Assembly: GCF_002803065.1 (NCBI RefSeq)
Contig: NZ_NNBL01000002.1
Location: 496,001-560,000, forward strand
Length of the DNA stretch: 64,000 bases
Source of the DNA: Streptomyces sp. CB01635
GTDB taxonomy: Bacteria; Actinomycetota; Actinomycetes; Streptomycetales; Streptomycetaceae
Reading direction: 5' to 3'
The notes beneath the pieces were generated by a model, which had not been told where the DNA came from, did not search any database, and saw only the letters and a program-made list of their open reading frames with translations. A program made the position numbers and the translations under genes. Of this stretch, positions 16,742 through 26,294 are shown one piece after another (position 1 is the stretch's first letter; each line of letters opens with the position of its first letter).

Positions 16742-18067
16742 CTACAGGCCCGGGATCCGGCCGTTGCGGAAGAGGTCCACGAAGATCTGGTGGTCCGCAC
16801 GCGCGCGTGCGCCGTAGTCGTGCGCGAAGTCGACCAGGAGGCCCGCGAAGCCGTCCTCGTCCGCCGCGATCGCCGCGTCGATGGCCCGCTCCGTGGAGAA
16901 CGGCACCAGGGACTGCCCGGACAGGTCGTCGGCCGCCGCGTGCATCGTCGCCGTGGCCCGGCCGAGGTCGGCGACGACGGCGGCGATCTCGTCCAGGTCG
17001 TCGATGTCCGACCAGTCGAGGTCCACCGCGTACGGCGAGACCTCGGCGACCAGCTGCCCCGAGCCGTCCAGTTCGGTCCAGCCCAGCCACGGGTCCGCGT
17101 GCGCCTGCAGGGCGCGCTGCGAGATCACCGTGCGGTGGCCCTCGTGCTCGAAGTAGTCGCGGATCGCCGCGTCCGTGATGTGCCGCGACACGGCCGGCGT
17201 CTGCGCCTGCTTGAGATAGATCACGACATCGTTCTCCAGGGCGTCGCTGTTGCCCTCCAGAAGGATGTTGTACGAGGGCAGGCCCGCGGAGCCGATGCCG
17301 ATGCCGCGCCGCCCCACGACGTCCTTCACGCGGTACGAGTCGGGACGGGTCAGGGAGGACTCGGGGAGCGTCTCCAGATACCCGTCGAAGGCCGCGAGGA
17401 CCTTGTAGCGCGTGGCCGCGTCGAGCTCGATGGAGCCGCCGCCGGGCGCGAAGCGGCGCTCGAAGTCACGGATCTCGGTCATCGAGTCGAGCAGCCCGAA
17501 GCGCGTCAGGGAGCGGGCGTCGCGCAGCGCGTCCAGGAGCGGGCCCTCGGCGGTGTCCAGGGTGAAGGGCGGTACCTCGTCGCTCTTCGCGCCCGTCGCC
17601 AGCGCGTGGATCCGCTCGCGGTACGCGCCCGCGTAGACCTGCACCAGCTCGGTGATCTGCTCGTCGCCGAGTGCCTTGGAGTAGCCGATCAGGGCCACCG
17701 AGGCGGCGAAGCGCTTGAGGTCCCAGGTGAACGGGCCGACGTACGCCTCGTCGAAGTCGTTCACATTGAAGATCAGGCGGCCCGTGGAGTCCATGTACGT
17801 GCCGAAGTTCTCCGCGTGCAGATCGCCGTGGATCCACACCCGGCCCGTGCGGTCGTCCAGGTACGGGCCGCCGTGCCGCTCGCGCTCCAGGTCCGCGTAG
17901 AACAGGCACGCCGTGCCGCGGTAGAACGCGAAGGCGGACGAGGCCATCTTCCGGAACTTGACCCGGAACGCCGCGGGGTCGGCGGCCAGGAGCTCGCCGA
18001 ACGCGGTGTCGAAGACGGTGAGGATCTGCTCGCCGCGCTGCTCAGCGGTGGGCTGCGGGACCGACAT
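16742..18067 (-). CDS. DUF2252 domain-containing protein
   Basis: A 441-residue cytoplasmic protein of the DUF2252 family. It has kinase-like motifs: WIHGDLHAENFG resembles the catalytic loop of aminoglycoside phosphotransferase-type kinases, and FNVNDFDEAYVGPFTWDLKR resembles the metal-binding Asp segment. No activity is established for the family as far as I know. I chose ATG at 18067 because GGAGG lies 10 bases upstream; the frame is open to 18208. It is transcribed away from dnaE. Confidence 0.88.
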   Translation of the reverse strand: MSVPQPTAEQRGEQILTVFDTAFGELLAADPAAFRVKFRKMASSAFAFYRGTACLFYADLERERHGGPYLDDRTGRVWIHGDLHAENFGTYMDSTGRLIFNVNDFDEAYVGPFTWDLKRFAASVALIGYSKALGDEQITELVQVYAGAYRERIHALATGAKSDEVPPFTLDTAEGPLLDALRDARSLTRFGLLDSMTEIRDFERRFAPGGGSIELDAATRYKVLAAFDGYLETLPESSLTRPDSYRVKDVVGRRGIGIGSAGLPSYNILLEGNSDALENDVVIYLKQAQTPAVSRHITDAAIRDYFEHEGHRTVISQRALQAHADPWLGWTELDGSGQLVAEVSPYAVDLDWSDIDDLDEIAAVVADLGRATATMHAAADDLSGQSLVPFSTERAIDAAIAADEDGFAGLLVDFAHDYGARARADHQIFVDLFRNGRIPGL

Positions 18068-18292
18068 CGCGGGGTGCCTCCTGGTGCGGGCTGTGCCGTC
18101 GGGGGTGACGGCGGATGGTGACCGTGGATCGTGACGGGGGGGACAGCTGTCCTGCTCTGTCCAACGCATGACCGTACCCCCGAGTGCCCGTCGGGTGTCA
18201 GTGGCCACCCGTAGACTTCCAAGCTGTCCCCCGAGACTGACCGCTGCCCGTCACCGGTCCGTTTCCGTCCGTTTTCGTTGGAGGCCGAAGTC

Positions 18293-21200
18293 GTGTCAAA
18301 GCCGCCGTTCACGCACCTGCACGTCCACACCCAGTACTCGCTGCTGGACGGTGCCGCGCGGCTCAAGGACATGTTCAACGCCTGCAATGAAATGGGCATG
18401 ACGCACATCGCCATGTCCGACCACGGCAACCTCCACGGGGCGTACGACTTCTTCCACACGGCGAAGAAGTCCGGTGTCGTCCCGATCATCGGGATCGAGG
18501 CGTACGTCGCCCCCGAGTCCCGGCGCAACAAGCGCAAGGTCCAGTGGGGCCAGCCGCACCAGAAGCGGGACGACGTCTCCGGTTCGGGTGGTTACACCCA
18601 CAAGACGATCTGGGCGGCGAACAGCACGGGCCTGCACAACCTCTTCAAGCTGTCCTCGGACGCGTACGCGGAGGGCTGGCTGACGAAGTGGCCGCGCATG
18701 GACAAGGAGACGATCTCCCAGTGGTCGGAGGGGCTCATCGCCTCGACCGGCTGCCCGTCCGGTGAGCTCCAGACGCGCCTTCGCCTCGGCCAGTTCGACG
18801 AGGCGGTCAAGGCGGCGGCCGAGTACCAGGACATCTTCGGCAAGGACCGGTACTTCCTGGAGCTGATGGACCACGGCATCGACATCGAGCGCCGGGTCCG
18901 CGACGACCTGCTGCGGGTCGGCAAGAAGCTCGGCATCCCGCCCCTGGTGACGAACGACTCGCACTACACGTACGCGCACGAGGCGACCGCGCACGACGCC
19001 CTGCTCTGCATCCAGACCGGCAAGAACCTCTCGGACCCGGACCGCTTCCGCTTCGACGGCACGGGCTACTACCTCAAGACGACCGACGAGATGTACGCCA
19101 TCGACTCCTCGGACGCCTGGCAGGAGGGCTGCGCCAACACGCTCCTGGTCGCCGAGCAGATCGACACCACGGGCATGTTCGAGAAGCGCGACCTGATGCC
19201 CAAGTTCGAGATCCCGGACGGCTTCACCGAGGTCACCTGGTTCCAGGAAGAGGTCCGGGTCGGCATGGACCGCCGCTACCCGGGCGGCGTCCCCGAGGAC
19301 CGGCAGAAGCAGGCCGAGTACGAGATGGACATCATCATCCAGATGGGGTTCCCCGGGTACTTCCTGGTCGTCGCCGACTTCATCATGTGGGCCAAGAACA
19401 ACGGGATCGCGGTGGGCCCGGGCCGTGGTTCGGCGGCCGGTTCGATCGTCGCGTACGCCATGGGCATCACCGACCTCGACCCGATCACGCACGGACTGAT
19501 CTTCGAGCGGTTCCTCAACCCCGAGCGCGTCTCCATGCCCGATGTCGACATCGACTTCGACGAGCGCAGGCGCGTCGAAGTGATCAGGTACGTGACCGAG
19601 AAGTACGGCGCCGACAAGGTCGCCATGATCGGCACCTACGGAAAGATCAAGGCCAAGAACGCGATCAAGGACTCCGCGCGAGTCCTCGGCTACCCGTACG
19701 CGATGGGCGACCGCCTCACCAAGGCGATGCCCGCCGACGTCCTCGGCAAGGGCATCGACCTGTCGGGCATCACCGACCCCGCCCACCCGCGCTACAGCGA
19801 GGCGGGCGAGATCCGGGGGATGTACGAGAACGAGCCGGACGTCAAGAAGGTCATCGACACCGCCAAGGGCGTCGAGGGCCTGGTCCGGCAGATGGGCGTG
19901 CACGCCGCCGGCGTCATCATGTCCAGCGAGCCCATCGTCGACCACGCCCCGCTCTGGACGCGGCACACCGACGGCGTCACCATCACGCAGTGGGACTACC
20001 CGCAGTGCGAGTCGCTCGGCCTGCTGAAGATGGACTTCCTCGGCCTGCGCAACCTCACGATCATGGACGACGCCGTCAAGATGGTGAGGGCCAACAAGGG
20101 CGTCGACCTGGAGATGCTCGCCCTCCCGCTGGACGACCCCAAGACGTACGAGATGCTCTGCCGCGGTGACACGCTCGGCGTGTTCCAGTTCGACGGCGGC
20201 CCGATGCGCTCCCTGCTCCGCCAGATGCAGCCCGACAACTTCGAGGACATTTCCGCCGTCTCGGCCCTGTACCGGCCGGGCCCGATGGGAATGAACTCGC
20301 ACACGAACTACGCGGAGCGCAAGAACGGGCGCCAGGAGATCACCCCGATCCACCCGGAGCTCGAGGAGCCGCTGAAGGAGACCCTGGGTCTCACCTACGG
20401 CCTCATCGTGTACCAGGAGCAGGTGCAGAAAGCCGCCCAGATCATCGCCGGCTACTCGCTCGGCGAGGCCGACATCCTGCGCCGCGTGATGGGCAAGAAG
20501 AAGCCCGAGGAGCTGGAGAAGAACTTCGTCCTCTTCCAGGCCGGCGCCAAGAAGAAGGGCTTCTCCGACGCGGCGATCCAGGCCCTGTGGGACGTCCTGG
20601 TGCCGTTCGCCGGATACGCGTTCAACAAGGCGCACTCCTCCGCGTACGGCCTTGTCACCTACTGGACCGCCTACCTCAAGGCGAACTACCCGGCCGAGTA
20701 CATGGCCGCGCTGCTCACGTCGGTGAAGGACGACAAGGACAAGTCCGCGGTCTATCTGAACGAATGCCGCCGCATGGGCATCAAGGTCCTCCCGCCGAAT
20801 GTGAACGAGTCCGAGCACAACTTCGCCGCCCAGGGCGACGACGTGATCCTCTTCGGCCTCTCCGCCGTCCGTAACGTCGGTACGAACGTGGTCGAGTCGA
20901 TCATCCGCAGCCGCAAGGCGAAGGGGAAGTACGCCTCCTTCCCCGACTACCTCGACAAGGTCGAGGCCGCCGCGTGCAACAAGCGCACCACGGAATCGCT
21001 GATCAAGGCAGGCGCGTTCGACACGATGGGGCACACCCGCAAGGGCCTCACCGCACAGTACGAGCCGATGATCGACAACGTCGTACAGGTCAAGCGCAAG
21101 GAGGCCGAGGGCCAGTTCGACCTCTTCGGCGGCATGGGCGAGGAGGACAGCAGCGAGCCGGGCTTCGGGCTCGACGTCGAATTCTCCGAGGACGAGTGGG

Positions 21201-21832
21201 AGAAGACGTATCTCCTCGCCCAGGAGCGCGAGATGCTCGGCCTGTACGTCTCCGACCACCCGCTGTTCGGACTCGAACACGTGCTGTCCGACAAGGCGGA
21301 CGCGGGCATCGGCCAGCTCACCGGCGGCGACTACTCGGACGGGTCGATCGTCACCATCGGCGGCATCATCTCCGGCCTCCAGCGCAAGATGACCAAGCAG
21401 GGCAACGCCTGGGCCATCGCGACCGTCGAGGACCTGGCCGGCTCCATCGAGTGCATGTTCTTCCCGGCGACGTACCAGCTGGTGTCGACCCAACTCGTCG
21501 AGGACGCCGTCGTGTTCGTCAAGGGCCGCCTCGACAAGCGCGAGGACGTGCCGCGCCTCGTCGCGATGGAACTCATGGTCCCCGACCTGTCGAACGCCGG
21601 GACCAACGCGCCTGTGACGATCACCATCCCCACGGTGAAGGTGACCCCGCCGATGGTCAGCAGGCTCGGCGAGATCCTCAGCCACCACAAGGGCAACAGC
21701 GAGGTGCGGATCAAGCTCCAAGGGGCCCGTAAGACAACGGTGCTGCGGCTCGACCGGCACCGCGTGCAGCCCGATCCCGCGCTCTTCGGCGACCTCAAGG
21801 TGCTGCTCGGGCCGTCCTGTCTGGCGGGCTGA
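18293..21832 (+). CDS. dnaE: DNA polymerase III alpha subunit
   Basis: The main replicative polymerase, 1179 residues. The N-terminal PHP domain begins FTHLHVHTQYSLLDG with metal-binding His residues. The palm carries GPGRGSAAGS and the catalytic PDVDIDFDERRR. Further conserved blocks are YEMLCRGDTLGVFQFDG, ALYRPGPMG and YQEQVQKAAQIIAGY. The helix-hairpin-helix and OB-fold (SIVTIGGIISGLQRKMTKQG) come after MLGLYVSDHPL. The start is GTG at 18293 with GGAGG 8 bases upstream. Length and domain order are normal for DnaE1. A strong terminator follows the stop, so it is probably transcribed alone. Confidence 0.97.
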   Translation: MSKPPFTHLHVHTQYSLLDGAARLKDMFNACNEMGMTHIAMSDHGNLHGAYDFFHTAKKSGVVPIIGIEAYVAPESRRNKRKVQWGQPHQKRDDVSGSGGYTHKTIWAANSTGLHNLFKLSSDAYAEGWLTKWPRMDKETISQWSEGLIASTGCPSGELQTRLRLGQFDEAVKAAAEYQDIFGKDRYFLELMDHGIDIERRVRDDLLRVGKKLGIPPLVTNDSHYTYAHEATAHDALLCIQTGKNLSDPDRFRFDGTGYYLKTTDEMYAIDSSDAWQEGCANTLLVAEQIDTTGMFEKRDLMPKFEIPDGFTEVTWFQEEVRVGMDRRYPGGVPEDRQKQAEYEMDIIIQMGFPGYFLVVADFIMWAKNNGIAVGPGRGSAAGSIVAYAMGITDLDPITHGLIFERFLNPERVSMPDVDIDFDERRRVEVIRYVTEKYGADKVAMIGTYGKIKAKNAIKDSARVLGYPYAMGDRLTKAMPADVLGKGIDLSGITDPAHPRYSEAGEIRGMYENEPDVKKVIDTAKGVEGLVRQMGVHAAGVIMSSEPIVDHAPLWTRHTDGVTITQWDYPQCESLGLLKMDFLGLRNLTIMDDAVKMVRANKGVDLEMLALPLDDPKTYEMLCRGDTLGVFQFDGGPMRSLLRQMQPDNFEDISAVSALYRPGPMGMNSHTNYAERKNGRQEITPIHPELEEPLKETLGLTYGLIVYQEQVQKAAQIIAGYSLGEADILRRVMGKKKPEELEKNFVLFQAGAKKKGFSDAAIQALWDVLVPFAGYAFNKAHSSAYGLVTYWTAYLKANYPAEYMAALLTSVKDDKDKSAVYLNECRRMGIKVLPPNVNESEHNFAAQGDDVILFGLSAVRNVGTNVVESIIRSRKAKGKYASFPDYLDKVEAAACNKRTTESLIKAGAFDTMGHTRKGLTAQYEPMIDNVVQVKRKEAEGQFDLFGGMGEEDSSEPGFGLDVEFSEDEWEKTYLLAQEREMLGLYVSDHPLFGLEHVLSDKADAGIGQLTGGDYSDGSIVTIGGIISGLQRKMTKQGNAWAIATVEDLAGSIECMFFPATYQLVSTQLVEDAVVFVKGRLDKREDVPRLVAMELMVPDLSNAGTNAPVTITIPTVKVTPPMVSRLGEILSHHKGNSEVRIKLQGARKTTVLRLDRHRVQPDPALFGDLKVLLGPSCLAG

Positions 21833-21876
21833 GGCGGCGGGCTGCGAGGAGCCTGAGGCGTTTGGCGGTTACGTGA

Positions 21877-21916
21877 GTGAGGGGCGTTCCCGGAAGATTC
21901 CGGGAACGCCCCTCAC
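21877..21916. terminator. Bidirectional terminator between dnaE and the 59-residue ORF
   Basis: Perfect 19-bp arms (21877-21895, 21898-21916) surround GA. The hairpin starts 44 bases after the dnaE stop and 35 bases beyond the stop of the minus-strand small gene, so it can serve both. Confidence 0.8.
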
Positions 21917-21951
21917 TGTGCCCAAAGGGCTTACCTGCCTTGCGGAAGGCG

Positions 21952-22131
21952 TCAGTTGTGGCCGAAGCGGCGCTGGTGCTTACGGGCAACATCCGCGGGG
22001 GTGCCCTGAGCCTGCGACTGCATCTCCGACTGGGCTTCCATACCGGCCGACTTGGCCTGCTCGGACGCCTGCTCGGAGGCGGAAGCGCGGTTGCGCTGGT
22101 CGCCCTGCTTACGGTTCTTGTTCTTGGCCAT
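21952..22131 (-). CDS. Small hydrophilic protein, 59 residues
   Basis: This ORF reads MAKNKNRKQGDQRNRASASE to its end RKHQRRFGHN. It is highly charged and Gln/Ala/Ser-rich, without Cys or Trp, and looks intrinsically disordered with basic ends. GGAGGCAG lies just upstream of the ATG, and it ends before a shared terminator. I recall similar short proteins starting MAKNKNR in many Streptomyces genomes, usually labelled hypothetical. The basic N- and C-termini suggest RNA or ribosome contact, which is speculation. Confidence 0.75.
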   Translation of the reverse strand: MAKNKNRKQGDQRNRASASEQASEQAKSAGMEAQSEMQSQAQGTPADVARKHQRRFGHN

Positions 22132-22438
22132 GGTGACTGCCTCCTGCGGGGGGTCTAGGGGCCAGGGCCGGATTCAGATTCACATATGCTGACGAGGCAC
22201 GCATTTCAGAGAATTACCGTGCGTTATAAGCGCTGTCAGGGCGTTGTCGGAGCCGCATCGGGAGTTCTGTGAGCGGGCCGGTTCGGGAATTCGTCCGATC
22301 CGCCACGCCGAAGATCGAGTTCGGGCCGTTAACCTCCGCGTGGTCGGGCAGACTCGAAGGAAACCCGAAGCGAACCCGCGATCGTCGACACCGTGGGATC
22401 TCCGGACGCCGGTAATTCAGCGAAAGAGGGTGGATCGC
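22132..22438. other. Divergent intergenic region upstream of the NYN gene
   Basis: These 307 bases lie between the small minus-strand gene and the NYN-domain gene and must hold their promoters. GGAGGCAG for the small gene and AGAGGG for the NYN gene are visible. I see no other defined element or gene. Confidence 0.4.
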
Positions 22439-23764
22439 GTGGACCGTTGCATCGTCCTGGTGGACGCCGGTTACCTGCTGGGGGCCGCCGCGAGTCTCCT
22501 CGCGGGGGAGCCGTCCCGGTCCCGGATCGCCGTCGATCACGTCGCCCTCATCCAGGGGCTGCGTGAGCGCGCCGAATCCGACACCGAGCGGCAACTTCTG
22601 CGGATCTACTGGTTCGACGGGGCGCCGGACCGGGTGCCCCAGCCCGAGCACCGCCGACTCCGCGTGATGCCCCGCGTGACCGTGCGGCTCGGTGCGTTGA
22701 CGCGGAGCGACGGGCGGTGGGCGCAGAAGGGGGTCGACGCGGCGATGCACGCCGAGCTGACCGAACTCGCCCGTAACCGCGCCTGCTCCGACATCGTGCT
22801 CGTCACCGGCGACGGCGATCTGCTGCCCGGCATGATGGCCGCGAAGGAGCACGGGGTCGCCGTGCACCTGTGGGCCGTGCAGGCCGCCGACGGCGACTAC
22901 AACCAGTCCGAGGACCTCGTCGCCGAGGCCGATGAGCGGCGCGTGCTCGACCGGGCCTGGATCACCAAGGCCGTGCGGGCCAAGGAAGTCGGCGGGATCT
23001 GTGCGCCGCAGCCCGCTCCGCGGCCGGAGATCGCGGCGATTCTGTCCGCGCCGCTGCCCGAGTCGGCGCTTGCCTCCGCGGCGGGGCACTCCGCTGATCT
23101 GTCCGATGTGGCGGGGGGCGCTGGCGCCTCCGTCTCCGGCGGGGGGCCGGGGGGTGCGGCGGGCGGTGACGGTGCCGATCATGGGGTCGCCGCGCGTGAA
23201 GGTGACGGTGGAGGGGCCGAGGACGAGCGGGGTGGCGTGGGGAGGGGCGTGCCCACGCCCAAGGACCTCGCGGCCCTGCGGGGGCCCGGTGCCGCTCCTG
23301 GGCTCGGCGCGCATCCTCATGTCCATCCCGCGCAGCACCCCGCCAACGCGACGTTGCGGTGGTCGTCCGACAAGGGGTGGGTCGAGCGGCCCGGGGTCGT
23401 GGGGGAGTCCGCGGACGCGGCGTCCCTGCCGACGCTGGCGCAGCTGACCACCGCGGAGCAGCGGTGGGCCGACCGCGAGGAGGACATCACCACCGTCGGG
23501 GGTGACCCCTTCGAGGTGGGGCAGGTGTTCGCCCGGCGGTGGATGGAACGGCTGGGGGACCAGGTGGAGTTGCAGAAGCTGTCCACCATGTATCCCCGGG
23601 TGCCGCATCGCATTGACGGGGAGCTGCTGCGGTATGCCGCGCGGTTCGGGCTCCTTGCCCATAAGGACGATCAGATCGACGAGCACGATCGGTATGCGAT
23701 TCGGGCCGGGTTCTGGCGCGAGGTTGATGTGCGTAGCGCTGCGGAGCGGGTTGCTGCGGAGTAG
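22439..23764 (+). CDS. NYN (PIN-like) domain nuclease-family protein
   Basis: A 441-residue protein with an N-terminal NYN/LabA-type domain (residues about 1-190): CIVLVDAGYLLGAA, QKGVDAAMHAEL and VLVTGDGDLLPGM supply the acidic residues expected of a metal-dependent RNase fold. A Gly-rich low-complexity linker spans about 220-300, and a conserved-looking C-terminal domain runs from about 310 to the end (WADREEDITTVGGDPFEVGQ, LRYAARFGLLAHKDD). GTG at 22439 is preferred because AGAGGG lies 8 bases upstream; GTG at 22430 is in frame. RNA cleavage is inferred from the fold. A structured repeat follows it. Confidence 0.85.
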   Translation: MDRCIVLVDAGYLLGAAASLLAGEPSRSRIAVDHVALIQGLRERAESDTERQLLRIYWFDGAPDRVPQPEHRRLRVMPRVTVRLGALTRSDGRWAQKGVDAAMHAELTELARNRACSDIVLVTGDGDLLPGMMAAKEHGVAVHLWAVQAADGDYNQSEDLVAEADERRVLDRAWITKAVRAKEVGGICAPQPAPRPEIAAILSAPLPESALASAAGHSADLSDVAGGAGASVSGGGPGGAAGGDGADHGVAAREGDGGGAEDERGGVGRGVPTPKDLAALRGPGAAPGLGAHPHVHPAQHPANATLRWSSDKGWVERPGVVGESADAASLPTLAQLTTAEQRWADREEDITTVGGDPFEVGQVFARRWMERLGDQVELQKLSTMYPRVPHRIDGELLRYAARFGLLAHKDDQIDEHDRYAIRAGFWREVDVRSAAERVAAE

Positions 23765-23881
23765 TAGGCGGTCCTGCCTGGGGTGGCGGTCGTGCCGGTG
23801 CCGGTGCCCGTGCCGGGTGTCGGTGTCGGGTGCGGGCCTTCCTGGGCTGGTGTTCTCGCGCCGGGCCGTGTGGGTGGGTGC

Positions 23882-23985
23882 GGGGCCGCGCCGGTATGTC
23901 CGTCCTCGCTTGGATGGTTCGGCGTCGGATTTCGTAGGCGTCAGTAGTGTGTGCCGGCTCCGGGCGGACATACCGGCCCGGCCCC
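23882..23985. repeat. Dispersed hairpin repeat, copy 1
   Basis: Inverted arms 23882-23905 and 23962-23985 (24 nt, GGGGCCGCGCCGGTATGTCC side) enclose a 56-nt loop containing TTCGGCGTCGGATTTCG. The same unit recurs at 54840-54943 with only a few differences. In copy 1 the arms pair along their length except for one C/C opposition, with one G-U pair. It lies 118 bases after the NYN stop. Confidence 0.7.
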
Positions 23986-24268
23986 TTCCGTTCGGTCGCG
24001 GGTGCGGCTGGTATTGGGGCCGGGTCCTTGGGCCTTGTGCGTGGATCCCCGGCCGCTTCCGTTCGGTCGGGGGTGTGGCTGGTTTGGGGGCGGGGTCCTC
24101 GGGCCTTGTGCGTGGTTCGTCGGCCGCTTGGGTTCGGTCGGGGGTGTGGCTGGTTTGGGGGTGGGGTCCTTGGGCCTTGTGCGTGGATCCCCGATCCCTT
24201 CCGTTCGGTCGCGGGTGGCGCTGTTCTGGGGTGGGGGTCCCTCGGTGCCTCTACGTGGATGGGTGCGG
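23985..24268. repeat. 71-nt tandem repeat, four units, attached to hairpin copy 1
   Basis: Four imperfect units of 70-72 bases start at 23985, 24056, 24126 and 24198. Each opens with a CTTCCGTTCGGTCG-like sequence and contains a GTCCTTGGGCCTTGTGCGTGGAT-type core. The last unit ends GTGGATGGGTGCGG, like the single unit at the second copy near 55 kb. The 579-base gap between the NYN and ABC genes consists mostly of this repeat region; I see no gene in it. Confidence 0.7.
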
Positions 24269-24343
24269 GGCGCGTCCCGATTTCGGTGGCATGTCCCTAC
24301 CCGGGCGTCGTCGGGAGGGTGCGACCCCGTAGTCTCGTCCTTC

Positions 24344-25366
24344 GTGAGTACGCGCACGGCACAGGCGGCCCCCAGAGGGCGACGGGGGGATGTGGTGTGC
24401 GTCGTGCGGGATCTCGTGCGTACGTATCCCGCCACCCGCGGGCGTCGCGGAGCGCCGGGGAGCGCTGCGATCCGGGCCACCGACGGGGTGTCCCTCGAGA
24501 TCCGGCGCGGGGAGATCTTCGGGCTGCTCGGGCCGAACGGTGCCGGTAAGTCCACCCTCGTACGGCAGCTGACCGGGCTGATGCGGCCCGACAGCGGGAG
24601 CGTCGGGATTCTGGGGCACGACATCGTCCGGTATCCGGAGCGGGCCTCGCGGATTCTGGCCTATCTGGGGCAGGAGTCGAGCGCTCTGGACGAGCTGACC
24701 GTGTCGCTCGCCGCCGAGACGACCGGGCGGCTGCGGGGGCTCGATCTGCGTACGGCCCGTGCCGAGCGGGACGCCGTGGTCGAGGAGCTGGGGCTCGGGG
24801 CGATCGCGTCGCGGCCCCTGAAGAAGCTTTCCGGCGGGCAGCGGCGGCTTGCCTGCTTTGCTGCCGCCCTTGTGGGGGAGCGGCCGCTGCTTGTGCTGGA
24901 CGAGCCGACCACGGGGATGGATCCCGTCGCCCGTCGGGCCGTCTGGGCCGCCGTCGACCGACGGCGGGCCGAGAGCGGCGCCACGGTCGTACTGGTCACC
25001 CATAACGTCATCGAGGCCGAGACCGTGCTCGATCGCGTCGCTGTTCTGGACCGCGGGCGCGTCATCGCCTGCGACACCCCGGCCGGGCTGAAGGAGAAGG
25101 TCGCCGGCGAGGTGCGTGTCGAGCTCGTGTGGCGGGAACGGGCGCCGCTCGATGTGCCTGCCGTCGCCGCGCTGCGGGCTGTTGCTGTCGAGTCCGGGCG
25201 CCGCTGGTCGCTGCGGCTCGGCCCCGACGAGGCGCGGGCCGCCGTCGCCGCCGTCACCGGCGGCCCCGCGTTCGCCGCCCTTGACGATTTCTCCCTGACC
25301 ACGCCGAGCCTGGAAGATGTGTATCTGGCCCTCGGCGGCGAGGCCAAGGGGCTGGTGAAGTCTTGA
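24344..25366 (+). CDS. ABC transporter ATP-binding protein
   Basis: A 340-residue cytoplasmic ATPase subunit of an exporter. Walker A is GPNGAGKST, the signature is KKLSGGQRR, and Walker B is PLLVLDEPTTGMDP followed by the switch His in VTHNVIEAE. The C-terminal 90 residues resemble the extension of drug- or Na+-exporting ABC-2 systems. The start is GTG at 24344; TAGTCT at 24330-24335 could be a -10 box for a leaderless message, as no ribosome site is visible. The permease gene follows after 60 bases, forming a two-gene exporter. The substrate is not predictable. Confidence 0.93.
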   Translation: MSTRTAQAAPRGRRGDVVCVVRDLVRTYPATRGRRGAPGSAAIRATDGVSLEIRRGEIFGLLGPNGAGKSTLVRQLTGLMRPDSGSVGILGHDIVRYPERASRILAYLGQESSALDELTVSLAAETTGRLRGLDLRTARAERDAVVEELGLGAIASRPLKKLSGGQRRLACFAAALVGERPLLVLDEPTTGMDPVARRAVWAAVDRRRAESGATVVLVTHNVIEAETVLDRVAVLDRGRVIACDTPAGLKEKVAGEVRVELVWRERAPLDVPAVAALRAVAVESGRRWSLRLGPDEARAAVAAVTGGPAFAALDDFSLTTPSLEDVYLALGGEAKGLVKS

Positions 25367-25426
25367 ACACGGCGGCCCCCATGGACGTAGTACCCGACGG
25401 AACAGTCACGACAGGAGTCGCGCACC

Positions 25427-26260
25427 GTGAGTGTCGTACCCGCTGAGGCCCTCCAGGGCGGCGCCCGGGCGGGCGTGAGCGGGCTGAGCGCCGAGGTTGA
25501 CGCCGTCGGCGAGCTCGCCCCGAGGGCCCGGCTCCTGCCGTCCCTCGCGGCCGTGTACCGCGCTCAGCTCTCGCGGGCACGTGTCGCCAGGATCCCGCTG
25601 CTCTTCGTCGCCACCTTCCAGTCCGTCGGCATCATGATCCTTATGCGGGGCGTGGTGGACGGGGGCCGGGAGGCCCAGGCCGTTGTCGCCGGGTCCAGCG
25701 TGCTGGTTGTGGCGTTTGTGGCTCTTAATCTGCTCGCGCAGTATTTCGGGCAGTTGCGGGCCGCCGGCGGGCTCGACCACTACGCGACTCTGCCCGTGCC
25801 GCCCGCCGCCGTGGTGCTGGGCGCCGCCGGTGCGTACGCCTCCTTCACCGTGCCGGGGACCGTGGTGACCGCCGCCGTCGGCTGTGTCATGTTCCAGCTC
25901 CCGCTCGCGCACCTGTGGGTGCTCGCCGCCGTCATCCCGCTCGCCGGTGCCGCGCTCTCCGGGCTCGGCGCCGCACTCGGGCTGCTCGCGCCGCGGCCCG
26001 AACTGGCCACGCTGCTCGGCCAGTTGGGCATGTCCGCGGCGCTCCTGCTCGGCGTCCTGCCGGCCGACCGCATGCCGGGGATCATCCAGTACGCGCGCGA
26101 TCTGCTGCCGTCGACGTACGGTGTCGAGGCCTTCGCCCGCACTTTCGGGGCGCATCCGGACTGGGGTGTCGTGCTCCTCGATCTGGGTGTCTGCGCGGGC
26201 GTCGGCGTCGCCTCGCTGGCCCTCGCGACCTGGGCGTACCGCCGGGCAGCCGTCCGGTGA
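25427..26260 (+). CDS. ABC-2 type transporter permease
   Basis: A 277-residue membrane subunit partnering the ATPase encoded upstream. After a polar N-terminus of about 45 residues there are six hydrophobic segments, typical of ABC-2 permeases: IPLLFVATFQSVGIMILM, AVVAGSSVLVVAFVALNLLA, two in the middle, one at LLGQLGMSAALLLGVLPA and a last one at LLDLGVCAGVGVASLALATWAY. The short amphipathic segment YARDLLPSTYGVEAFARTF precedes the last. GTG at 25427 has AGGAG upstream. It probably exports a drug-like or lipid substrate; this is unproven. Confidence 0.88.
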   Translation: MSVVPAEALQGGARAGVSGLSAEVDAVGELAPRARLLPSLAAVYRAQLSRARVARIPLLFVATFQSVGIMILMRGVVDGGREAQAVVAGSSVLVVAFVALNLLAQYFGQLRAAGGLDHYATLPVPPAAVVLGAAGAYASFTVPGTVVTAAVGCVMFQLPLAHLWVLAAVIPLAGAALSGLGAALGLLAPRPELATLLGQLGMSAALLLGVLPADRMPGIIQYARDLLPSTYGVEAFARTFGAHPDWGVVLLDLGVCAGVGVASLALATWAYRRAAVR

Positions 26261-26294
26261 CGCGCGGTTCGCGGGCGCCTGGCACGATGGCAGG

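Noticed and set aside
18296..21760. An 1154-codon open frame opposite dnaE
   Set aside because: Antisense shadow of a clear replicative polymerase gene, with no family features.
22214..23971. Minus-strand frame opposite the NYN gene whose start resembles that of a frame at 53571-54929
   Set aside because: The shared N-terminus is the dispersed hairpin repeat read through by chance, not protein homology.
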